This document shows positions 9,458 through 19,103 of a stretch of DNA of 64,000 nt, in pieces. The stretch lies in NCBI RefSeq assembly GCF_041320595.1, contig NZ_CP166625.1:3904001-3968000 (forward strand). The letters are read 5' to 3'. Numbering within the stretch: the stretch's first letter is position 1; each line of letters starts with the position of its first letter. The translations under genes were made by a program, and so were the position numbers. Source of the DNA: Pleomorphomonas sp. PLEO. GTDB taxonomy: Bacteria > Pseudomonadota > Alphaproteobacteria > Rhizobiales > Pleomorphomonadaceae. The notes under the pieces were generated by a model that worked only from the letters and a program-made list of their open reading frames with translations, was not told where the DNA came from and ran no database searches.

Positions 9458-10725
9458 CACTCGTACCTCAGCGCGTCGACGGGATCGAGACGGGCCGCCT
9501 TCCAGGCGGGATAGATGGTGGCGACGAACGACAGCACCAACGCCATGATAAGGACGCTGATCGTCTCGTGCATCTGCATATCGGCGGGAAGCTGGCTGAG
9601 GTAGTAGAGTTCGGGTGAGAAAAGTTCCGTCGACGTCAGCCAGGACACGAACTGCCGGATCTTCTCGACGTTGAGGCAGACGACAAGCCCCAGTCCGAAA
9701 CCGGCTATTGTGCCGGCAACGCCAATCGCCGAGCCGGTGATCAGGAAGATACGCAGGATAGCTCCGCGGCTCGCTCCCATCGTGCGAAGAATAGCGATGT
9801 CGTGGCTCTTGTCCTTGACCAGCATGGTCATGCCCGAGACGATGTTGAGCGCCGCCACCAGCACGATCAGCGTCAAGATCATGAACATCACGTTGCGCTC
9901 GACTTCGAGGGCCGAGAAGAAGGTGACATTGCGCTGTCGCCAGTCGGTGATCAGCACCGGCCGCCCGGCATCGACGGTCAACTTGTCCTTGATCGTCCCA
10001 ATGTCGTCGGGATTGTTGAGGAAGACGTCGATGGCGGTAGCCTTGTCCTCCATCATGAAAAATTTCTGGGCCTCGGCGATCGGCATGAACACAAAGGTGC
10101 CGTCGTATTCACTCATGCCGATCTTGAAGATGGTGGCGACCGGGTAGGCCTTGACGCGCGGCGTCATGCCGAGAGCCGTCACATTGCCCTTGGGACTGAC
10201 CAGCGTGACCTTGTCGCCGACCGTCACGCCAAGGCTCTCGGCGAGGCGCTGGCCGATGGCAATACCAACGCCCTCGTCGAACTTGTCGAAAGAGCCGATC
10301 TGCACGGTGTTGTAGACGAGCGGCAACTTCTGAAGGTCGGCGCTACGCACGCCACGCACCAACACGCCAAAAGCGCCGGATGGGCCGGAGGCCAGCACCT
10401 GCCCTTCGACGAACGGCATGGCGATCTTGACGCCTTCAACCCCGGCCAGTCGATCGGCTACCGAGGCATAATCGGTGAGCGGGCTATCGATCGGCTGGAC
10501 AACGGCATGGCCATTGATGCCAAGGATCTTGTCCATCAGCTGGCCGCGAAAGCCATTCATCACCGCCATGACGATGATCAGCGTGGCAACGCCCAGCATG
10601 ATGCCCACGAAAGAGAAGCCGGCGATCACCGAGATGAAGGCTTCCTTGCGACGAGACCTCAGATAACGACCGGCCAGTTTCCACTCGAAGGGAGCGAAGG
10701 GACGCCCCGCTTTCGCCTCGCTCAT
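9457..10725 (-). CDS. lolC: Lipoprotein-releasing ABC transporter permease LolC/LolE
   Basis: Membrane subunit of the lipoprotein export machine. It has 422 residues with four membrane segments: one near 30-55 ([20 protein letters not shown]), a large periplasmic MacB-like domain, then three in the C-terminal third. It ends in the FtsX-type tail [19 protein letters not shown] single gene serves for both LolC and LolE, as in other alphaproteobacteria with a LolF-like homodimer. The frame runs upstream to 10893, but ATG 10725 has GGAGG 7 bases ahead and gives the family start ([20 protein letters not shown]). Followed directly by lolD. Confidence 0.94.
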   Translation of the reverse strand: MSEAKAGRPFAPFEWKLAGRYLRSRRKEAFISVIAGFSFVGIMLGVATLIIVMAVMNGFRGQLMDKILGINGHAVVQPIDSPLTDYASVADRLAGVEGVKIAMPFVEGQVLASGPSGAFGVLVRGVRSADLQKLPLVYNTVQIGSFDKFDEGVGIAIGQRLAESLGVTVGDKVTLVSPKGNVTALGMTPRVKAYPVATIFKIGMSEYDGTFVFMPIAEAQKFFMMEDKATAIDVFLNNPDDIGTIKDKLTVDAGRPVLITDWRQRNVTFFSALEVERNVMFMILTLIVLVAALNIVSGMTMLVKDKSHDIAILRTMGASRGAILRIFLITGSAIGVAGTIAGFGLGLVVCLNVEKIRQFVSWLTSTELFSPELYYLSQLPADMQMHETISVLIMALVLSFVATIYPAWKAARLDPVDALRYE

Positions 10726-10915
10726 CCAAAGACCTCCAAACGCCGGAACGCCGCGCCGCGGCCACGAAGACCGATGGCCGACTCGCGGACGCCACCGAGC
10801 GGCGACGCGTGAGACTAGCAAATTCCGTCCGCTGGCAAGCTGCTGTTTCCGCGTTTTCCAGACGGAATCGGACAGCCACAAGGGGCGGCACATTACCGCC
10901 CCTCTTCAGCGACAA

Positions 10916-12238
10916 TCAGGCCTTTTCTGTGACGCGGGAAATAGCCGACTCCAGCGACACCAGTTCCTTCTCTCCCGTGGCGCGCCGCTTCAGCTCGACC
11001 ACACCGTCGGCGAGGCCCTTCGGGCCGATGATGATCTGCCAAGGCAGACCGATGAGATCCATCGAAGCGAACTTGGCGCCAGGACGCGCAGCCGTGTCGT
11101 CATAGAGCGGATCCTTGCCGGCGGCGGAGAGCTTGGCATAGGCGTCTTCACAGGCGGCGGAGACCGCCGCATCGTCGGGGCGCAGGCTGATGACACCGGC
11201 ACCGAAGGGTGTGACGCTCTCAGGCCAGATGATGCCGGCATCGTCGTGGCTCGCCTCGATGATGGCACCGATGAGGCGCGATACACCGATGCCGTAAGAG
11301 CCCATGATCACCGGCTGCTCACTGCCGTCGGGCATGGCTACCTTGGCGCCCATCGGCTCCGAATATTTGGTGCCGAAGGAGAAGATGTGGCCGACCTCGA
11401 TGCCCCGCGCCGACACGCGGCGTTCCTCGGGCAGCGCGGCGAAGGCCGCCTCGTCGTGCATCTCGTCGGTGGCAGCGTAACGGCTGGTGAACATATCGAC
11501 GACCGGCGAAAGATCGCCGGCGAAATCGACGTCTTCGCCCGGTACCGGCAGGTCCAGCAGGTCCTTGTCGCAGAACACGGCGCTTTCACCGGTCGAAGCC
11601 AGGATAATGAACTCATGGCTGAGCTTGCCACCGATTGGGCCGGTATCGGCGCGCATGGGGATGGCGGTAAGCCCTAGCCGCTTGTAGGTCCGGAGATAGG
11701 CGACGAACATCTTGTGATAAGCGCGCAGCGCGCCGGCCTGATCGACATCGAAGGAATAGGCATCCTTCATCAGGAACTCGCGGCCGCGCATCACGCCAAA
11801 GCGCGGGCGCACCTCGTCGCGGAACTTCCACTGGATATTGTAGAGGTTCAGCGGGAGATCGCGATAGGAACGGACATAGGTACGGAAGATGTCGGTGACC
11901 ACTTCCTCGGCAGTCGGACCGTAGAGCATCTCGCGCTCATGGCGATCGATGATGCGCAGCATCTCCTTGCCGTAGGCATCGTAGCGGCCGCTTTCGCGCC
12001 AGAGGTCAGCCGGCTGAATGGACGGCATCAGGATCTCGACGGCGCCGGAGCGATCCTGCTCTTCACGGACGATCGCCTCGATCTTCTTCAGCACCTTGAG
12101 GCCGAGCGGCAGCCAGGAATAGATGCCAGCGTTCTGCTGGCGCATCATGCCGGCACGCAGCATTAGGCGATGCGAGACGATCTCCGCCTCTTTAGGCGCC
12201 TCTTTGAGAATGGGCAGGAAATACCGGCTGAGACGCAT
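10916..12238 (-). CDS. proS: Prolyl-tRNA synthetase (short alphaproteobacterial form)
   Basis: Charges tRNA-Pro. It has 440 residues, the short form lacking the roughly 180-residue editing insertion found in E. coli ProS. Class II motifs are visible: motif 1 around [20 protein letters not shown], motif 2 [21 protein letters not shown], and motif 3 [10 protein letters not shown]. The C-terminal anticodon-binding domain follows ([18 protein letters not shown]). Without the INS domain, Ala-tRNA-Pro clearance must depend on a separate ProXp-type factor. Upstream of lolC-lolD on the same strand with a gap of 190 bases. Confidence 0.97.
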   Translation of the reverse strand: MRLSRYFLPILKEAPKEAEIVSHRLMLRAGMMRQQNAGIYSWLPLGLKVLKKIEAIVREEQDRSGAVEILMPSIQPADLWRESGRYDAYGKEMLRIIDRHEREMLYGPTAEEVVTDIFRTYVRSYRDLPLNLYNIQWKFRDEVRPRFGVMRGREFLMKDAYSFDVDQAGALRAYHKMFVAYLRTYKRLGLTAIPMRADTGPIGGKLSHEFIILASTGESAVFCDKDLLDLPVPGEDVDFAGDLSPVVDMFTSRYAATDEMHDEAAFAALPEERRVSARGIEVGHIFSFGTKYSEPMGAKVAMPDGSEQPVIMGSYGIGVSRLIGAIIEASHDDAGIIWPESVTPFGAGVISLRPDDAAVSAACEDAYAKLSAAGKDPLYDDTAARPGAKFASMDLIGLPWQIIIGPKGLADGVVELKRRATGEKELVSLESAISRVTEKA

Positions 12239-12599
12239 GGAATCCTCTCGCGCTTTGGGATGAGCGCGCTACTCAAAGCGCATCGACCCTGAAAAAACAA
12301 GACCGATCGGTCACCGATAGGCCGAAAGCAACGCGATGTCCGGCTAAGCGCTATGACTTTAGTCTATGAGGCTAATCCCACATAGGGCACCAATTCGGAA
12401 CCGCTCCAGACGCCTCCAACAACCCATTGATATAGCGATATTTCTCGATTTCCATCGTAAGGACTGCTAACCAATATGCCCATGCTGAACAAGCATGCAG
12501 CCTATGCACAAATGGATGACAAACCAAAAATCGCAGTGTATGGTACCGGCCATAAACAAGGAAGGCACAGCCAAAAGACGAAATGCTTCAGTAAATGGG

Positions 12600-12780
12600 G
12601 CCGTCAAAATAGGCAAATATAGAATGCCTTCCAGTTATCGCGGTCTGAGTCTTGGGAGGGAAAACCCATATAGGCGCGGAAAACGCTGCCGCCAGCGGAT
12701 GGATTGGGAGGTCTTTCTATCTGTAGGCTTTATGGGCTGACACGCGGAACTAAAAAGCAGGGCTTCGGCCCTGCTTTTTT
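12600..12780 (+). ncRNA. Candidate small RNA ending at a terminator
   Basis: The transcript end is well defined by the hairpin and U-tract at 12752-12780; the start is a guess. The preceding bases contain several short complementary blocks, for example GGGAGGGAAAACCC at about 12655-12668 and CGCTGCCGCCAGCG at 12683-12696, which would fold as small hairpins. No protein gene ends close before the terminator, so something non-coding or very short must be transcribed into it. I could not match it to a known RNA (6S, RNase P, SRP, tmRNA and AbcR motifs were considered and not seen). Confidence 0.45.
12752..12780 (+). terminator. Strong intrinsic terminator without an upstream gene
   Basis: AAAAAGCAGGGC pairs with GCCCTGCTTTTTT around a UUCG tetraloop, the classic stable terminator, and ends in six T residues. 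It points rightwards and belongs to no recognised gene, which is the main support for the small RNA proposed upstream. Confidence 0.85.
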
Positions 12781-12917
12781 ATTTGTTGCTATTGGAATTG
12801 CCTCCCCTATTTTTCAGGTTCGTCTGTCCGCGCCTATAAAAACACCGTTCAACAAACGGCAACTACCGTTCATGCGAAGAACCACCTATCCTATCCGTCA
12901 ACAGGAAAGGACTGGCC

Positions 12918-13841
12918 ATGAGCATTCCCGGCAAGGTCGGCAACGACCGAATTGAAGAAATCATTCTGCCGAATGTCCGCGACCTCGGTGGCTTCAAGGT
13001 GCGCCGCGCATTGCCATCGGCTCAGCGGCGCATGGTTGGGCCGTTCATCTTCTTTGACCAGATGGGACCTGTGATGTTCGGTGCTGGGGAGGCGGAGGAC
13101 GTGAGGCCGCACCCGCATATCGGCCTGTCGACGCTCACCTACCTGTTCGATGGCGAGATGATCCATCGCGACAGCGCCGGCCACAAGGAGACCATCCGGG
13201 CCGGGGAGGTCAATTGGATGACGGCCGGCAACGGCATCGTCCATTCCGAGCGTTTTCCGACCGCGGTGCACACGGCCGGTGGCAGCCTGTTTGGCACACA
13301 GATTTGGGTGGCGCTACCGAAGGCGAGCGAGGAAATAGCCCCCCTTTTCAGCCATCATGACAAAGCTGTTCTCCCCACCCTCTCCGAGACAGGCGTACGG
13401 ATGACGCTCGTGGCTGGTGACGGCTTTGGCACTCGCTCGCCTGTGCCAGTCTATTCAGACCTGATGTATGCCGACGTCCATCTCGAAGCCGGCGCACGCT
13501 TCAAGGTGCCGGCCGACCATGTCGAACGCGCCGCCTATGTGATTAACGGCGGTGTGGGGATCGAGGGACAGGAAGGTGTCTTTCCGCCAAGCCAGCTCGT
13601 CGTCTTCCAGCCGGGCGCCGAAGTGATCCTGGTGGCGTCGGAACCGACACGTCTCGTACTTATCGGCGGCGAACCTTTTCCCGAGAAGCGGCATATCTAC
13701 TGGAACTTCGTCTCATCGTCGAAAGAGCGCATCGAATCTGCCAAGGCCGATTGGCGTGCTCGTCGCTTCCCGGAAATCGTCGGCGAAACGGAATTCATTC
13801 CGCTGCCGCCGGACCCGCCGGGATTGAAGATGAAGGACTGA
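12918..13841 (+). CDS. Pirin family bicupin protein
   Basis: It has 307 residues. The N-terminal cupin carries the metal-binding set: RPHPHIGLSTLTYLFDGEM, HRDSAGH and GNGIVHSE (His-rich, Fe-type). The C-terminal pirin domain contains YVINGGVGIEG and RLVLIGGEPF. Pirins act as quercetin dioxygenases or redox-responsive protein regulators; which role applies here is unknown. AGGAAAGGA precedes the ATG. A stand-alone plus-strand gene facing the convergent rpsI gene, sharing a terminator with it. Confidence 0.9.
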   Translation: MSIPGKVGNDRIEEIILPNVRDLGGFKVRRALPSAQRRMVGPFIFFDQMGPVMFGAGEAEDVRPHPHIGLSTLTYLFDGEMIHRDSAGHKETIRAGEVNWMTAGNGIVHSERFPTAVHTAGGSLFGTQIWVALPKASEEIAPLFSHHDKAVLPTLSETGVRMTLVAGDGFGTRSPVPVYSDLMYADVHLEAGARFKVPADHVERAAYVINGGVGIEGQEGVFPPSQLVVFQPGAEVILVASEPTRLVLIGGEPFPEKRHIYWNFVSSSKERIESAKADWRARRFPEIVGETEFIPLPPDPPGLKMKD

Positions 13842-13871
13842 CGTCTTCAACCTTCCAAGCTGATGATCGAA

Positions 13872-13904
13872 AAAAAGGGCGGCGCCAGTGGCACCGCCCT
13901 TTCC
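13872..13904. terminator. Shared bidirectional terminator, pirin gene / rpsI
   Basis: AAAGGGCGG (13874-13882) pairs with CCGCCCTTT (13894-13902), with A residues on the left and T residues on the right. It can therefore stop transcripts from both directions. It lies in the 86 bases between the convergent pirin gene and rpsI. Confidence 0.8.
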
Positions 13905-13927
13905 ATATTGCAAATCCGAAAACCGGA

Positions 13928-14404
13928 TCAGCGCTTCGAGAACTGGAAGCTCCGGCGAGCCTTGCGCTTGCCGTACTTCTTGCGCTCGACGACGCGGCTG
14001 TCGCGGGTCAGGAAGCCGAGCTTCTTGAGCACGCCACGCAGGCCCGGCTCGTAGTAGGTCAGCGCCTTGGAGATGCCGTGACGCAACGCACCGGCCTGGC
14101 CGGAGAGTCCGCCGCCGGCAACGGTGGCGATGATATCGAACTGACCGTCACGCGCAGCGGCGTAAATCGGCTGCTGGACGATCATCTGAAGCACCGGACG
14201 ACCGAAGTAAACGGTGAACTCCTTGTCGTTCACGATGATCTTGCCGGAACCCGGCTTGATCCAGACGCGAGCGATGGCGTTCTTGCGCTTGCCGGTGGCA
14301 TACGCGCGGCCGAACTTGTCGAGCTTCTGGACGTACACCGGGGCCACGGCCACCGGAGCGACGTCAGCAGCGCCGAGTTCAGCGAGAGAGGAGAGCTCAG
14401 CCAT
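13928..14404 (-). CDS. rpsI: 30S ribosomal protein S9 (uS9)
   Basis: It has 158 residues. The conserved core runs from [18 protein letters not shown] to the basic tail [17 protein letters not shown], whose last Lys-Arg reaches the P-site tRNA. An N-terminal extension of about 35 residues rich in Ala, Val and Leu precedes the core, as in other alphaproteobacteria. It begins 3 bases after rplM, so the two are cotranscribed and probably translationally coupled. Confidence 0.98.
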   Translation of the reverse strand: MAELSSLAELGAADVAPVAVAPVYVQKLDKFGRAYATGKRKNAIARVWIKPGSGKIIVNDKEFTVYFGRPVLQMIVQQPIYAAARDGQFDIIATVAGGGLSGQAGALRHGISKALTYYEPGLRGVLKKLGFLTRDSRVVERKKYGKRKARRSFQFSKR

Positions 14405-14407
14405 GGA

Positions 14408-14869
14408 TCAAGGCCTCGTGTTCATCTTGTTCATCGACTTGACGTCGAGGACTTCCGGCTGCTGGGCGGCATGGGGATGCTCGGAACCGGCATAGACGCG
14501 GAGGTTGGAAAGCTGGCGACGGCCAAGCGGACCCTCAGGGATCATGCGCTCAACAGCCTTCTCGAGCACGCGCTCCGGGAAGCGACCTTCGAGGATCTGG
14601 CGCGCCTTGCGCTCCTTGATGCCGCCGATGTAGCCGGTGTGCCAGTAGTAGGTTTTGTCAGTGTACTTGCGGCCGGTCAGCACCACCTTGCCCGCGTTGA
14701 TGACGATGACATTGTCGCCATCATCCATGTGCGGGGTGTAGGTGGCCTTGTGCTTACCGCGGAGGCGCATCGCGATTACAGTCGCGAGGCGGCCGACCAC
14801 GAGGCCTTCGGCGTCGATCAAGACCCACTTCTTCTCGATGTTCGCCGGCTTCGCCGTATAGGTCGTCAT
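14408..14869 (-). CDS. rplM: 50S ribosomal protein L13 (uL13)
   Basis: It has 153 residues. Conserved segments are [18 protein letters not shown], the [20 protein letters not shown] region, YWHTGYIGG, and [20 protein letters not shown] near the end. First gene of the rplM-rpsI operon. About 120 bases of leader separate it from a good promoter and contain a GC-rich hairpin (GGCCGCC / GGGCGGCC, about 14895-14917). This could serve L13 autoregulation, but that is only a possibility. Confidence 0.98.
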   Translation of the reverse strand: MTTYTAKPANIEKKWVLIDAEGLVVGRLATVIAMRLRGKHKATYTPHMDDGDNVIVINAGKVVLTGRKYTDKTYYWHTGYIGGIKERKARQILEGRFPERVLEKAVERMIPEGPLGRRQLSNLRVYAGSEHPHAAQQPEVLDVKSMNKMNTRP

Positions 14870-14987
14870 GGGCGTTACCGTCTTCCGGTTGGGCCGCCCC
14901 CGAAAAGGCGGCCGGTTCGTCTCATCTTTCGCACCGTTGCCGATACGAAAGGGCGGCTCCCGTTGCCGGGCGCCGCCGTCGCGCCTT

Positions 14988-15016
14988 CAAATATGGAAAT
15001 GCCGCTCGTTTGTCAA
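14988..15016 (-). promoter_or_regulatory. Sigma-70-type promoter of rplM-rpsI
   Basis: On the minus strand a perfect -35 box TTGACA (15011-15016) and a -10 like TATTTG (14988-14993) are separated by exactly 17 bases. Just upstream lies an inverted repeat, GCCGCTCGTT / AACGAGCGGC (15001-15030), that overlaps the -35 box. It could be an operator or the remains of a terminator for fabD. Confidence 0.6.
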
Positions 15017-15095
15017 GCAGAACGAGCGGCACACCATTCATATAAATCAATGACTTAATCAATGCGGTATTTAGATACCGCGTGATTTTGATCTC

Positions 15096-16043
15096 TCAGA
15101 CGAAACCGAGAAGCGCCTTGACGTCTGTAATGTCGGAAGGTTTGCCAAAGTCGATCACGCCTTCAGCCGGCGCGATGCGGCGGATAAGGCCCGACAGCAC
15201 CTTGCCCGCGCCAACTTCAACGAACTTGTCGACGCCGGCGCCAGCCATGGCCGACACGCTCTCGCGCCAGCGAACGGTTCCGGTCACCTGCGCGACGAGC
15301 TGCTTGCGGATGGCCTCGGGATCGGAGGTCGGCGCGGCGGTCACGTTGGCAAAGATCGGCACGATCGGCGCGGTGATGGTCGCCGTGGAGAGCGCCTCGG
15401 CCATCGCCTCGGCGGCCGGCTGCATCAGCCGGCAGTGGAAGGGAGCGGAGACATTGAGCAGCATGGCGCGCTTGGCGCCTTTGGCCTTGGCGATGTCGAC
15501 GGCGCGAATGACGGCGAGCTTGGTGCCGGACACCACCACCTGACCGGGGGCGTTGTCGTTGCCTGCCTCGCAGACGTCGCCCTGCGCGGCTTCCTTGGCG
15601 ATAGCGACCACCGCGTCGAAGTCGAGACCGAGCAGGGCGGCCATGGCGCCCTCGCCCACCGGCACGGCCTTCTGCATGGCGTTACCGCGCGTGCGCAGCA
15701 GGCGGGCGGCGTCGGTCACGGTCAGCGCACCAGCGGCGGCCAGCGCCGAATACTCGCCAAGCGAATGACCGGCAACGAAGGCCGCATGCTGCTTGATGGT
15801 GATTCCTTCGGCTTCCAAGGCGCGGAGCGCGGCCAGGCTGACAGCCATCAGCGCCGGTTGGGCGTTGGCGGTCAGCGTCAACTGGTCCTCAGGGCCGTTG
15901 AAGATGATGTCGGACAGCTTCTCACCGAGAGCTTCGTCCACCTCATCGAACACCGCCCGCGCGGCGGCATAATGATCGGCGAGGGCCTTGCCCATGCCGA
16001 TGGCCTGACTGCCCTGACCGGGAAACACGAAGGCGTTGGTCAT
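15096..16043 (-). CDS. fabD: Malonyl-CoA:ACP transacylase
   Basis: Loads malonyl groups onto acyl carrier protein for fatty acid synthesis. It has 315 residues. It starts with AFVFPGQGSQAIGMGK, carries the nucleophile motif GHSLGEYSAL, and has the partner His in SAPFHCRLM. ATG 16043 follows GAGGAAAG; the frame extends 54 bases further without family support. Unusually, fabG and acpP, which commonly follow fabD, are absent: the next gene downstream is rplM. Confidence 0.96.
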   Translation of the reverse strand: MTNAFVFPGQGSQAIGMGKALADHYAAARAVFDEVDEALGEKLSDIIFNGPEDQLTLTANAQPALMAVSLAALRALEAEGITIKQHAAFVAGHSLGEYSALAAAGALTVTDAARLLRTRGNAMQKAVPVGEGAMAALLGLDFDAVVAIAKEAAQGDVCEAGNDNAPGQVVVSGTKLAVIRAVDIAKAKGAKRAMLLNVSAPFHCRLMQPAAEAMAEALSTATITAPIVPIFANVTAAPTSDPEAIRKQLVAQVTGTVRWRESVSAMAGAGVDKFVEVGAGKVLSGLIRRIAPAEGVIDFGKPSDITDVKALLGFV

Positions 16044-16138
16044 CTGTTGGCTTTCCTCAATAGTTTTCGGGGCGGACACGACCATCTGGCCGTCCAAGAG
16101 TCAAGGCCGCACCGCCGGAATCCGGGGAAAAACGGCCC

Positions 16139-16492
16139 TCACAGCCGACGCGGCAGCAACGCCCCGATGGCAACCACGAGCCAACCGAGGATCAGCGCGA
16201 CACCACCCGAAGGTGCCGCCAATGGGAACAGGCTTCTGGTCGTTACCGCCTTGAAGATCAGGTCGCCGGAGAACATCAGGCAACCGGCGACAAACAGCAG
16301 CGCCGACAGTCCCCGCAACCGCTGGACATCGGCGTTGGCGAGAGTCAACAGCGCGGCGGCGTGGAACAACAGGATGTTTCCTGCCACGTCAAGGTTGGCG
16401 CCGGTGAAGGCGTGCGCACCGACGGCAAGCGTCGCCACGCCGGCCGCGCCGGCAATTCCCGCGGACAATCCGATCAGTCGATGGGCGGACAT
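16139..16492 (-). CDS. DUF423 (YgdD-type) small membrane protein
   Basis: It has 117 residues with four predicted membrane segments, for example LIGLSAGIAGAAGVATLAVG, FLVAGCLMFSGDLIF and GVALILGWLVVAIGALL. The GAHAF segment and the FSGDL motif are typical of this family, whose function is unknown. It sits 95 bases upstream of fabD and may be cotranscribed with it. Confidence 0.85.
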   Translation of the reverse strand: MSAHRLIGLSAGIAGAAGVATLAVGAHAFTGANLDVAGNILLFHAAALLTLANADVQRLRGLSALLFVAGCLMFSGDLIFKAVTTRSLFPLAAPSGGVALILGWLVVAIGALLPRRL

Positions 16493-16590
16493 CTCATTAT
16501 CCTCTGGGCATGATCTTCTGGCTTCCTCGCCCTTCAGCTAATAACGGTGTCGCTCCTATGTCCAGCCGCCAAACAGCGAAACGCTAAACC

Positions 16591-17454
16591 ATGCTCATTC
16601 CAATCGTCGATGCAGCGGACCCCCGCCTTGCGCCGTTCATGAATGTCCGCGATCGCGATCTTCGGCAGACCCACGGTGACGCCTTTATCGCTGAGGGTGA
16701 GAGCGTGCTCGCCGTCTTCCTGTCAAAGGGCTCGCTCTTTCGCCCGGAAGCCTTGCTGATCGCCGCCAACCGGATCGATACGGCACTCGCTTGGGCGCCG
16801 CCGGACGACCTGCCGATCTTCGTTGCCGATCAGGGCTTGATGGACTCAATTGTTGGCTTTCCCATTCACCGCGGCCTCCTTGGCCTCGGCCGCCGCGCCT
16901 CTTCCCCTGCCCTCCCCGACTTGCTCGCCAGCCGTCCACCCGTCGTGGTCGGTCTCGTCGGCATCGCCAATCACGACAACATGGGCGGCATCTTCCGCAA
17001 CGCCGCCGCCTTCGGTGTCGGCGCAATGGTGCTCGACGCAACCTCCTGTGATCCGCTCTACCGCAAGGCGATCCGGGTATCTGTTGGTGGCACGCTGAAG
17101 GTGCCGTTCCTGCGCCTCGACGCAGGAACGAGCGTCGCAGCCACTCTATCCGCCCAGGATTATCGGGTGTTGGCCCTTTCACCGCGTGGATCCAGGCGGC
17201 TCGATGAGGTGCCAACTGACAGGCCGCTGGCGTTGCTTCTGGGAGCGGAGGGGCCGGGACTGCCGGACCTGGAAATGGCCGGAGCCGAGACGGTGCGCAT
17301 CGACATGGCCAGCGGATTCGACAGTCTCAACGTCGCAACCACCAGCGGCATCGCGCTTTACGAGCTAACACGCCGAATGGCTGCCAGCCGATGCGATAAT
17401 GCACTCTCACCTCTCTCCAGCCCTTCCCCACGGGGAGAAGAGGGAGAGCGGTGA
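16591..17454 (+). CDS. SpoU/TrmH-family RNA 2'-O-methyltransferase
   Basis: It has 287 residues. An N-terminal substrate-binding region (FIAEGESVLAVFL) precedes the SPOUT knot: motif 1 NHDNMGGIFRNAAAFG, motif 2 LLLGAEGPGL, and motif 3 DSLNVATTSGIALYEL. It methylates a ribose 2'-OH in rRNA or tRNA; which nucleotide is not deducible. The last 15 or so residues (LSPLSSPSPRGEEGER) are not protein-family sequence. They are translated from a palindromic repeat that also supplies the stop codon, so the ancestral C-terminus has been replaced. Confidence 0.88.
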   Translation: MLIPIVDAADPRLAPFMNVRDRDLRQTHGDAFIAEGESVLAVFLSKGSLFRPEALLIAANRIDTALAWAPPDDLPIFVADQGLMDSIVGFPIHRGLLGLGRRASSPALPDLLASRPPVVVGLVGIANHDNMGGIFRNAAAFGVGAMVLDATSCDPLYRKAIRVSVGGTLKVPFLRLDAGTSVAATLSAQDYRVLALSPRGSRRLDEVPTDRPLALLLGAEGPGLPDLEMAGAETVRIDMASGFDSLNVATTSGIALYELTRRMAASRCDNALSPLSSPSPRGEEGER

Positions 17455-17465
17455 GAACGCTTTTT
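17405..17465 (+). repeat. Palindromic intergenic repeat acting as terminator
   Basis: An imperfect palindrome of about 52 bases has outer arms TCTCACC (17405-17411) and GGTGAGA (17450-17456). Its inner arms are CTCTCC...CTTCCCC and GGGGAG...GGGAGAG. It is followed by CGCTTTTT. It overlaps the last codons and the TGA of the methyltransferase gene. The CTCTCC-CCTTCCCC-GGGGAG pattern resembles dispersed short repeats common in Hyphomicrobiales intergenic regions (from memory; family not confirmed). Confidence 0.6.
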
Positions 17466-17470
17466 ATTGT

Positions 17471-18766
17471 TTACCCGCCGGAGATTACCGTGGCCAGGTC
17501 GCGCCAGGACCCCGCCGCCGTCGGCTCACCCAGGGCCTTCTCGCGGGCGAATAGAGCCGCTTCGCGTTGGGCGATATAGTCGCGGGTGATCGGAACCACA
17601 TCGTTTCTGTGGGTGAGCTGGAACTGGTAGACGACCACATCAAGGAAACGGAACGCCGCTTCGCTCATGGCGAGATAGCATTCCCACATACGGCAGAACC
17701 GTTCGTCGTAAAGAGCAAGTGCCTTGTCGCGCTTGGCCATGAAACGGGCGCGCCACTCACATAACGTATCGGCGTAATGATGGCGCAGCACTTCGACGTC
17801 GGCCATCATCAGGCCGGACTTCTCGACGGCGGTCACCACTTCCGACAGCGCCGGCAGATGGCCACCGGGGAATATATACTTGGTGATCCAGCCGTTGGTG
17901 AGACCAGGGGTCGAGGTGTGGCCGATGGTGTGCAGCATGAACACGCCATCATCAGCCAGGAGATCCGCTGTCTTGCGGAAGAAGGTATCGTAGTTCTCGG
18001 GGCCAACATGCTCGAACATGCCAACCGAGATGATGCGATCGAAGGTGCCGCGCGTGTTGCGGTAGTCCTGAAGCTCGAACTTCACGTGTTCGTAGCCCTT
18101 GTCGGCAGCACGCTTTCTGGCAACCGCGAGCTGTTCATCAGAAAGGGTCACGCCTTTGACGCAACGGGCCTCGCCCACCTCGGCGAGATAGAGGCCAAGC
18201 CCGCCCCAGCCGGAGCCGATGTCGAGCACGCTCATACCGGGATCGATCAGAAGCTTGGCGGCGAGATGTCGGCACTTGGCACGCTGCGCCTCTTCGAGAG
18301 TCATATCCGGCGCAGCGTAATAAGCGCAGGAATACTGACGATCCGCATCGAGAAACAGATCGTAGAAAGCGGCGTTGAGATCATAGTGATGAACGACGTT
18401 GCGACGCGAGCGCAGCAGCGTGTTGCGGCCAAACAGGACTTGCCGCATCTTGCGGGCCATTAGAAACAGCTTGCGGCCGGTGAACCTGCGCATGCCAACG
18501 CCGTGTTGGAGCAGCAGGTCGAGCATCTCGTAAAGCGTCCCCTCGACAAGGTCGAGCCGGCCATCCATGTAGAGTTCACCAAACCGTACTTCCGGATCTC
18601 GGATCAGCTCCGCCGCCACTTTACGGTCGGCAAATCGGATGACGATGCGTTTGCCGCTGCCATCGCCAAACGTCCAACGTGTTCCGTTATAAAGTTCGAC
18701 TTCGAACGAACCGCGCGTCACCAGCTTGTTCAGCAGGCCGCGGAGAATGTTTTCCGCCCAGACCAT
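17471..18766 (-). CDS. cfa: Cyclopropane-fatty-acyl-phospholipid synthase
   Basis: Adds a methylene from S-adenosylmethionine across double bonds of membrane lipid acyl chains. It has 431 residues. An N-terminal lipid-binding domain (FGELYMDGRLDLVEGTLYEM) precedes the SAM domain: VLDIGSGWGGLGLYLAE, SVGMFEHVGPENYDTFF, and the substrate motif YSCAYY. The ATG at 18766 has GGGGGA 7 bases upstream; a GTG at 18781 would add five residues. Monocistronic, facing the methyltransferase gene. Confidence 0.95.
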   Translation of the reverse strand: MVWAENILRGLLNKLVTRGSFEVELYNGTRWTFGDGSGKRIVIRFADRKVAAELIRDPEVRFGELYMDGRLDLVEGTLYEMLDLLLQHGVGMRRFTGRKLFLMARKMRQVLFGRNTLLRSRRNVVHHYDLNAAFYDLFLDADRQYSCAYYAAPDMTLEEAQRAKCRHLAAKLLIDPGMSVLDIGSGWGGLGLYLAEVGEARCVKGVTLSDEQLAVARKRAADKGYEHVKFELQDYRNTRGTFDRIISVGMFEHVGPENYDTFFRKTADLLADDGVFMLHTIGHTSTPGLTNGWITKYIFPGGHLPALSEVVTAVEKSGLMMADVEVLRHHYADTLCEWRARFMAKRDKALALYDERFCRMWECYLAMSEAAFRFLDVVVYQFQLTHRNDVVPITRDYIAQREAALFAREKALGEPTAAGSWRDLATVISGG

Positions 18767-19103
18767 CGCATGGTCCCCCACCTACGCTATCGCGGTGGCA
18801 TCGGTTTCGCGGTCTTCAACAAGGCCGAACTCATAGACGTCCGATGGCACCAACTGAAACTGCAACCGAGGCCGTAGAGGATCAACGCAACCAAAATGAG
18901 TCTGGTCCGGAGCCGGGTCCGCCAGAAGCGGACGGCGGCCCCTGTCGGCGGCCCGTTCATAAATATGTCCGAAATCCAAAAAGGTTCCAGGAAAAATCAT
19001 CGGTTGAGCGGGACTCGAGCGATCACGACTGCGCGATTGATCTACTGTATAGATCAATAACAGGCCAAAGCGAAATCTCTCGCCGGTTGCGGTGCCTAGC
19101 AGT
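18767..19103. other. Gap upstream of cfa
   Basis: These 337 bases contain frames on both strands, including one of 125 codons on the minus strand (18782-19159). None has a Shine-Dalgarno site or recognisable protein features, and that frame overlaps the small gene at 19104-19310 in another phase. I see only the likely cfa promoter region. Confidence 0.5.

Larger units (their letters stand above)
12239..12917. other. Intergenic gap between proS and the pirin gene
   Basis: This 679-base stretch holds the proS promoter side and no convincing protein gene. A plus-strand frame of 81 codons (12495-12740) is rich in Lys/Arg, lacks a Shine-Dalgarno site and resembles nothing I know. The right third ends in a strong terminator hairpin and probably encodes a small RNA (see the separate entry). 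The rest is AT-richer than its surroundings. Confidence 0.5.

Noticed and set aside
12495-12740. 81-codon plus-strand frame in the proS-pirin gap
   Set aside because: No Shine-Dalgarno site, odd composition, and it ends shortly before the terminator; a small RNA explains the region better.
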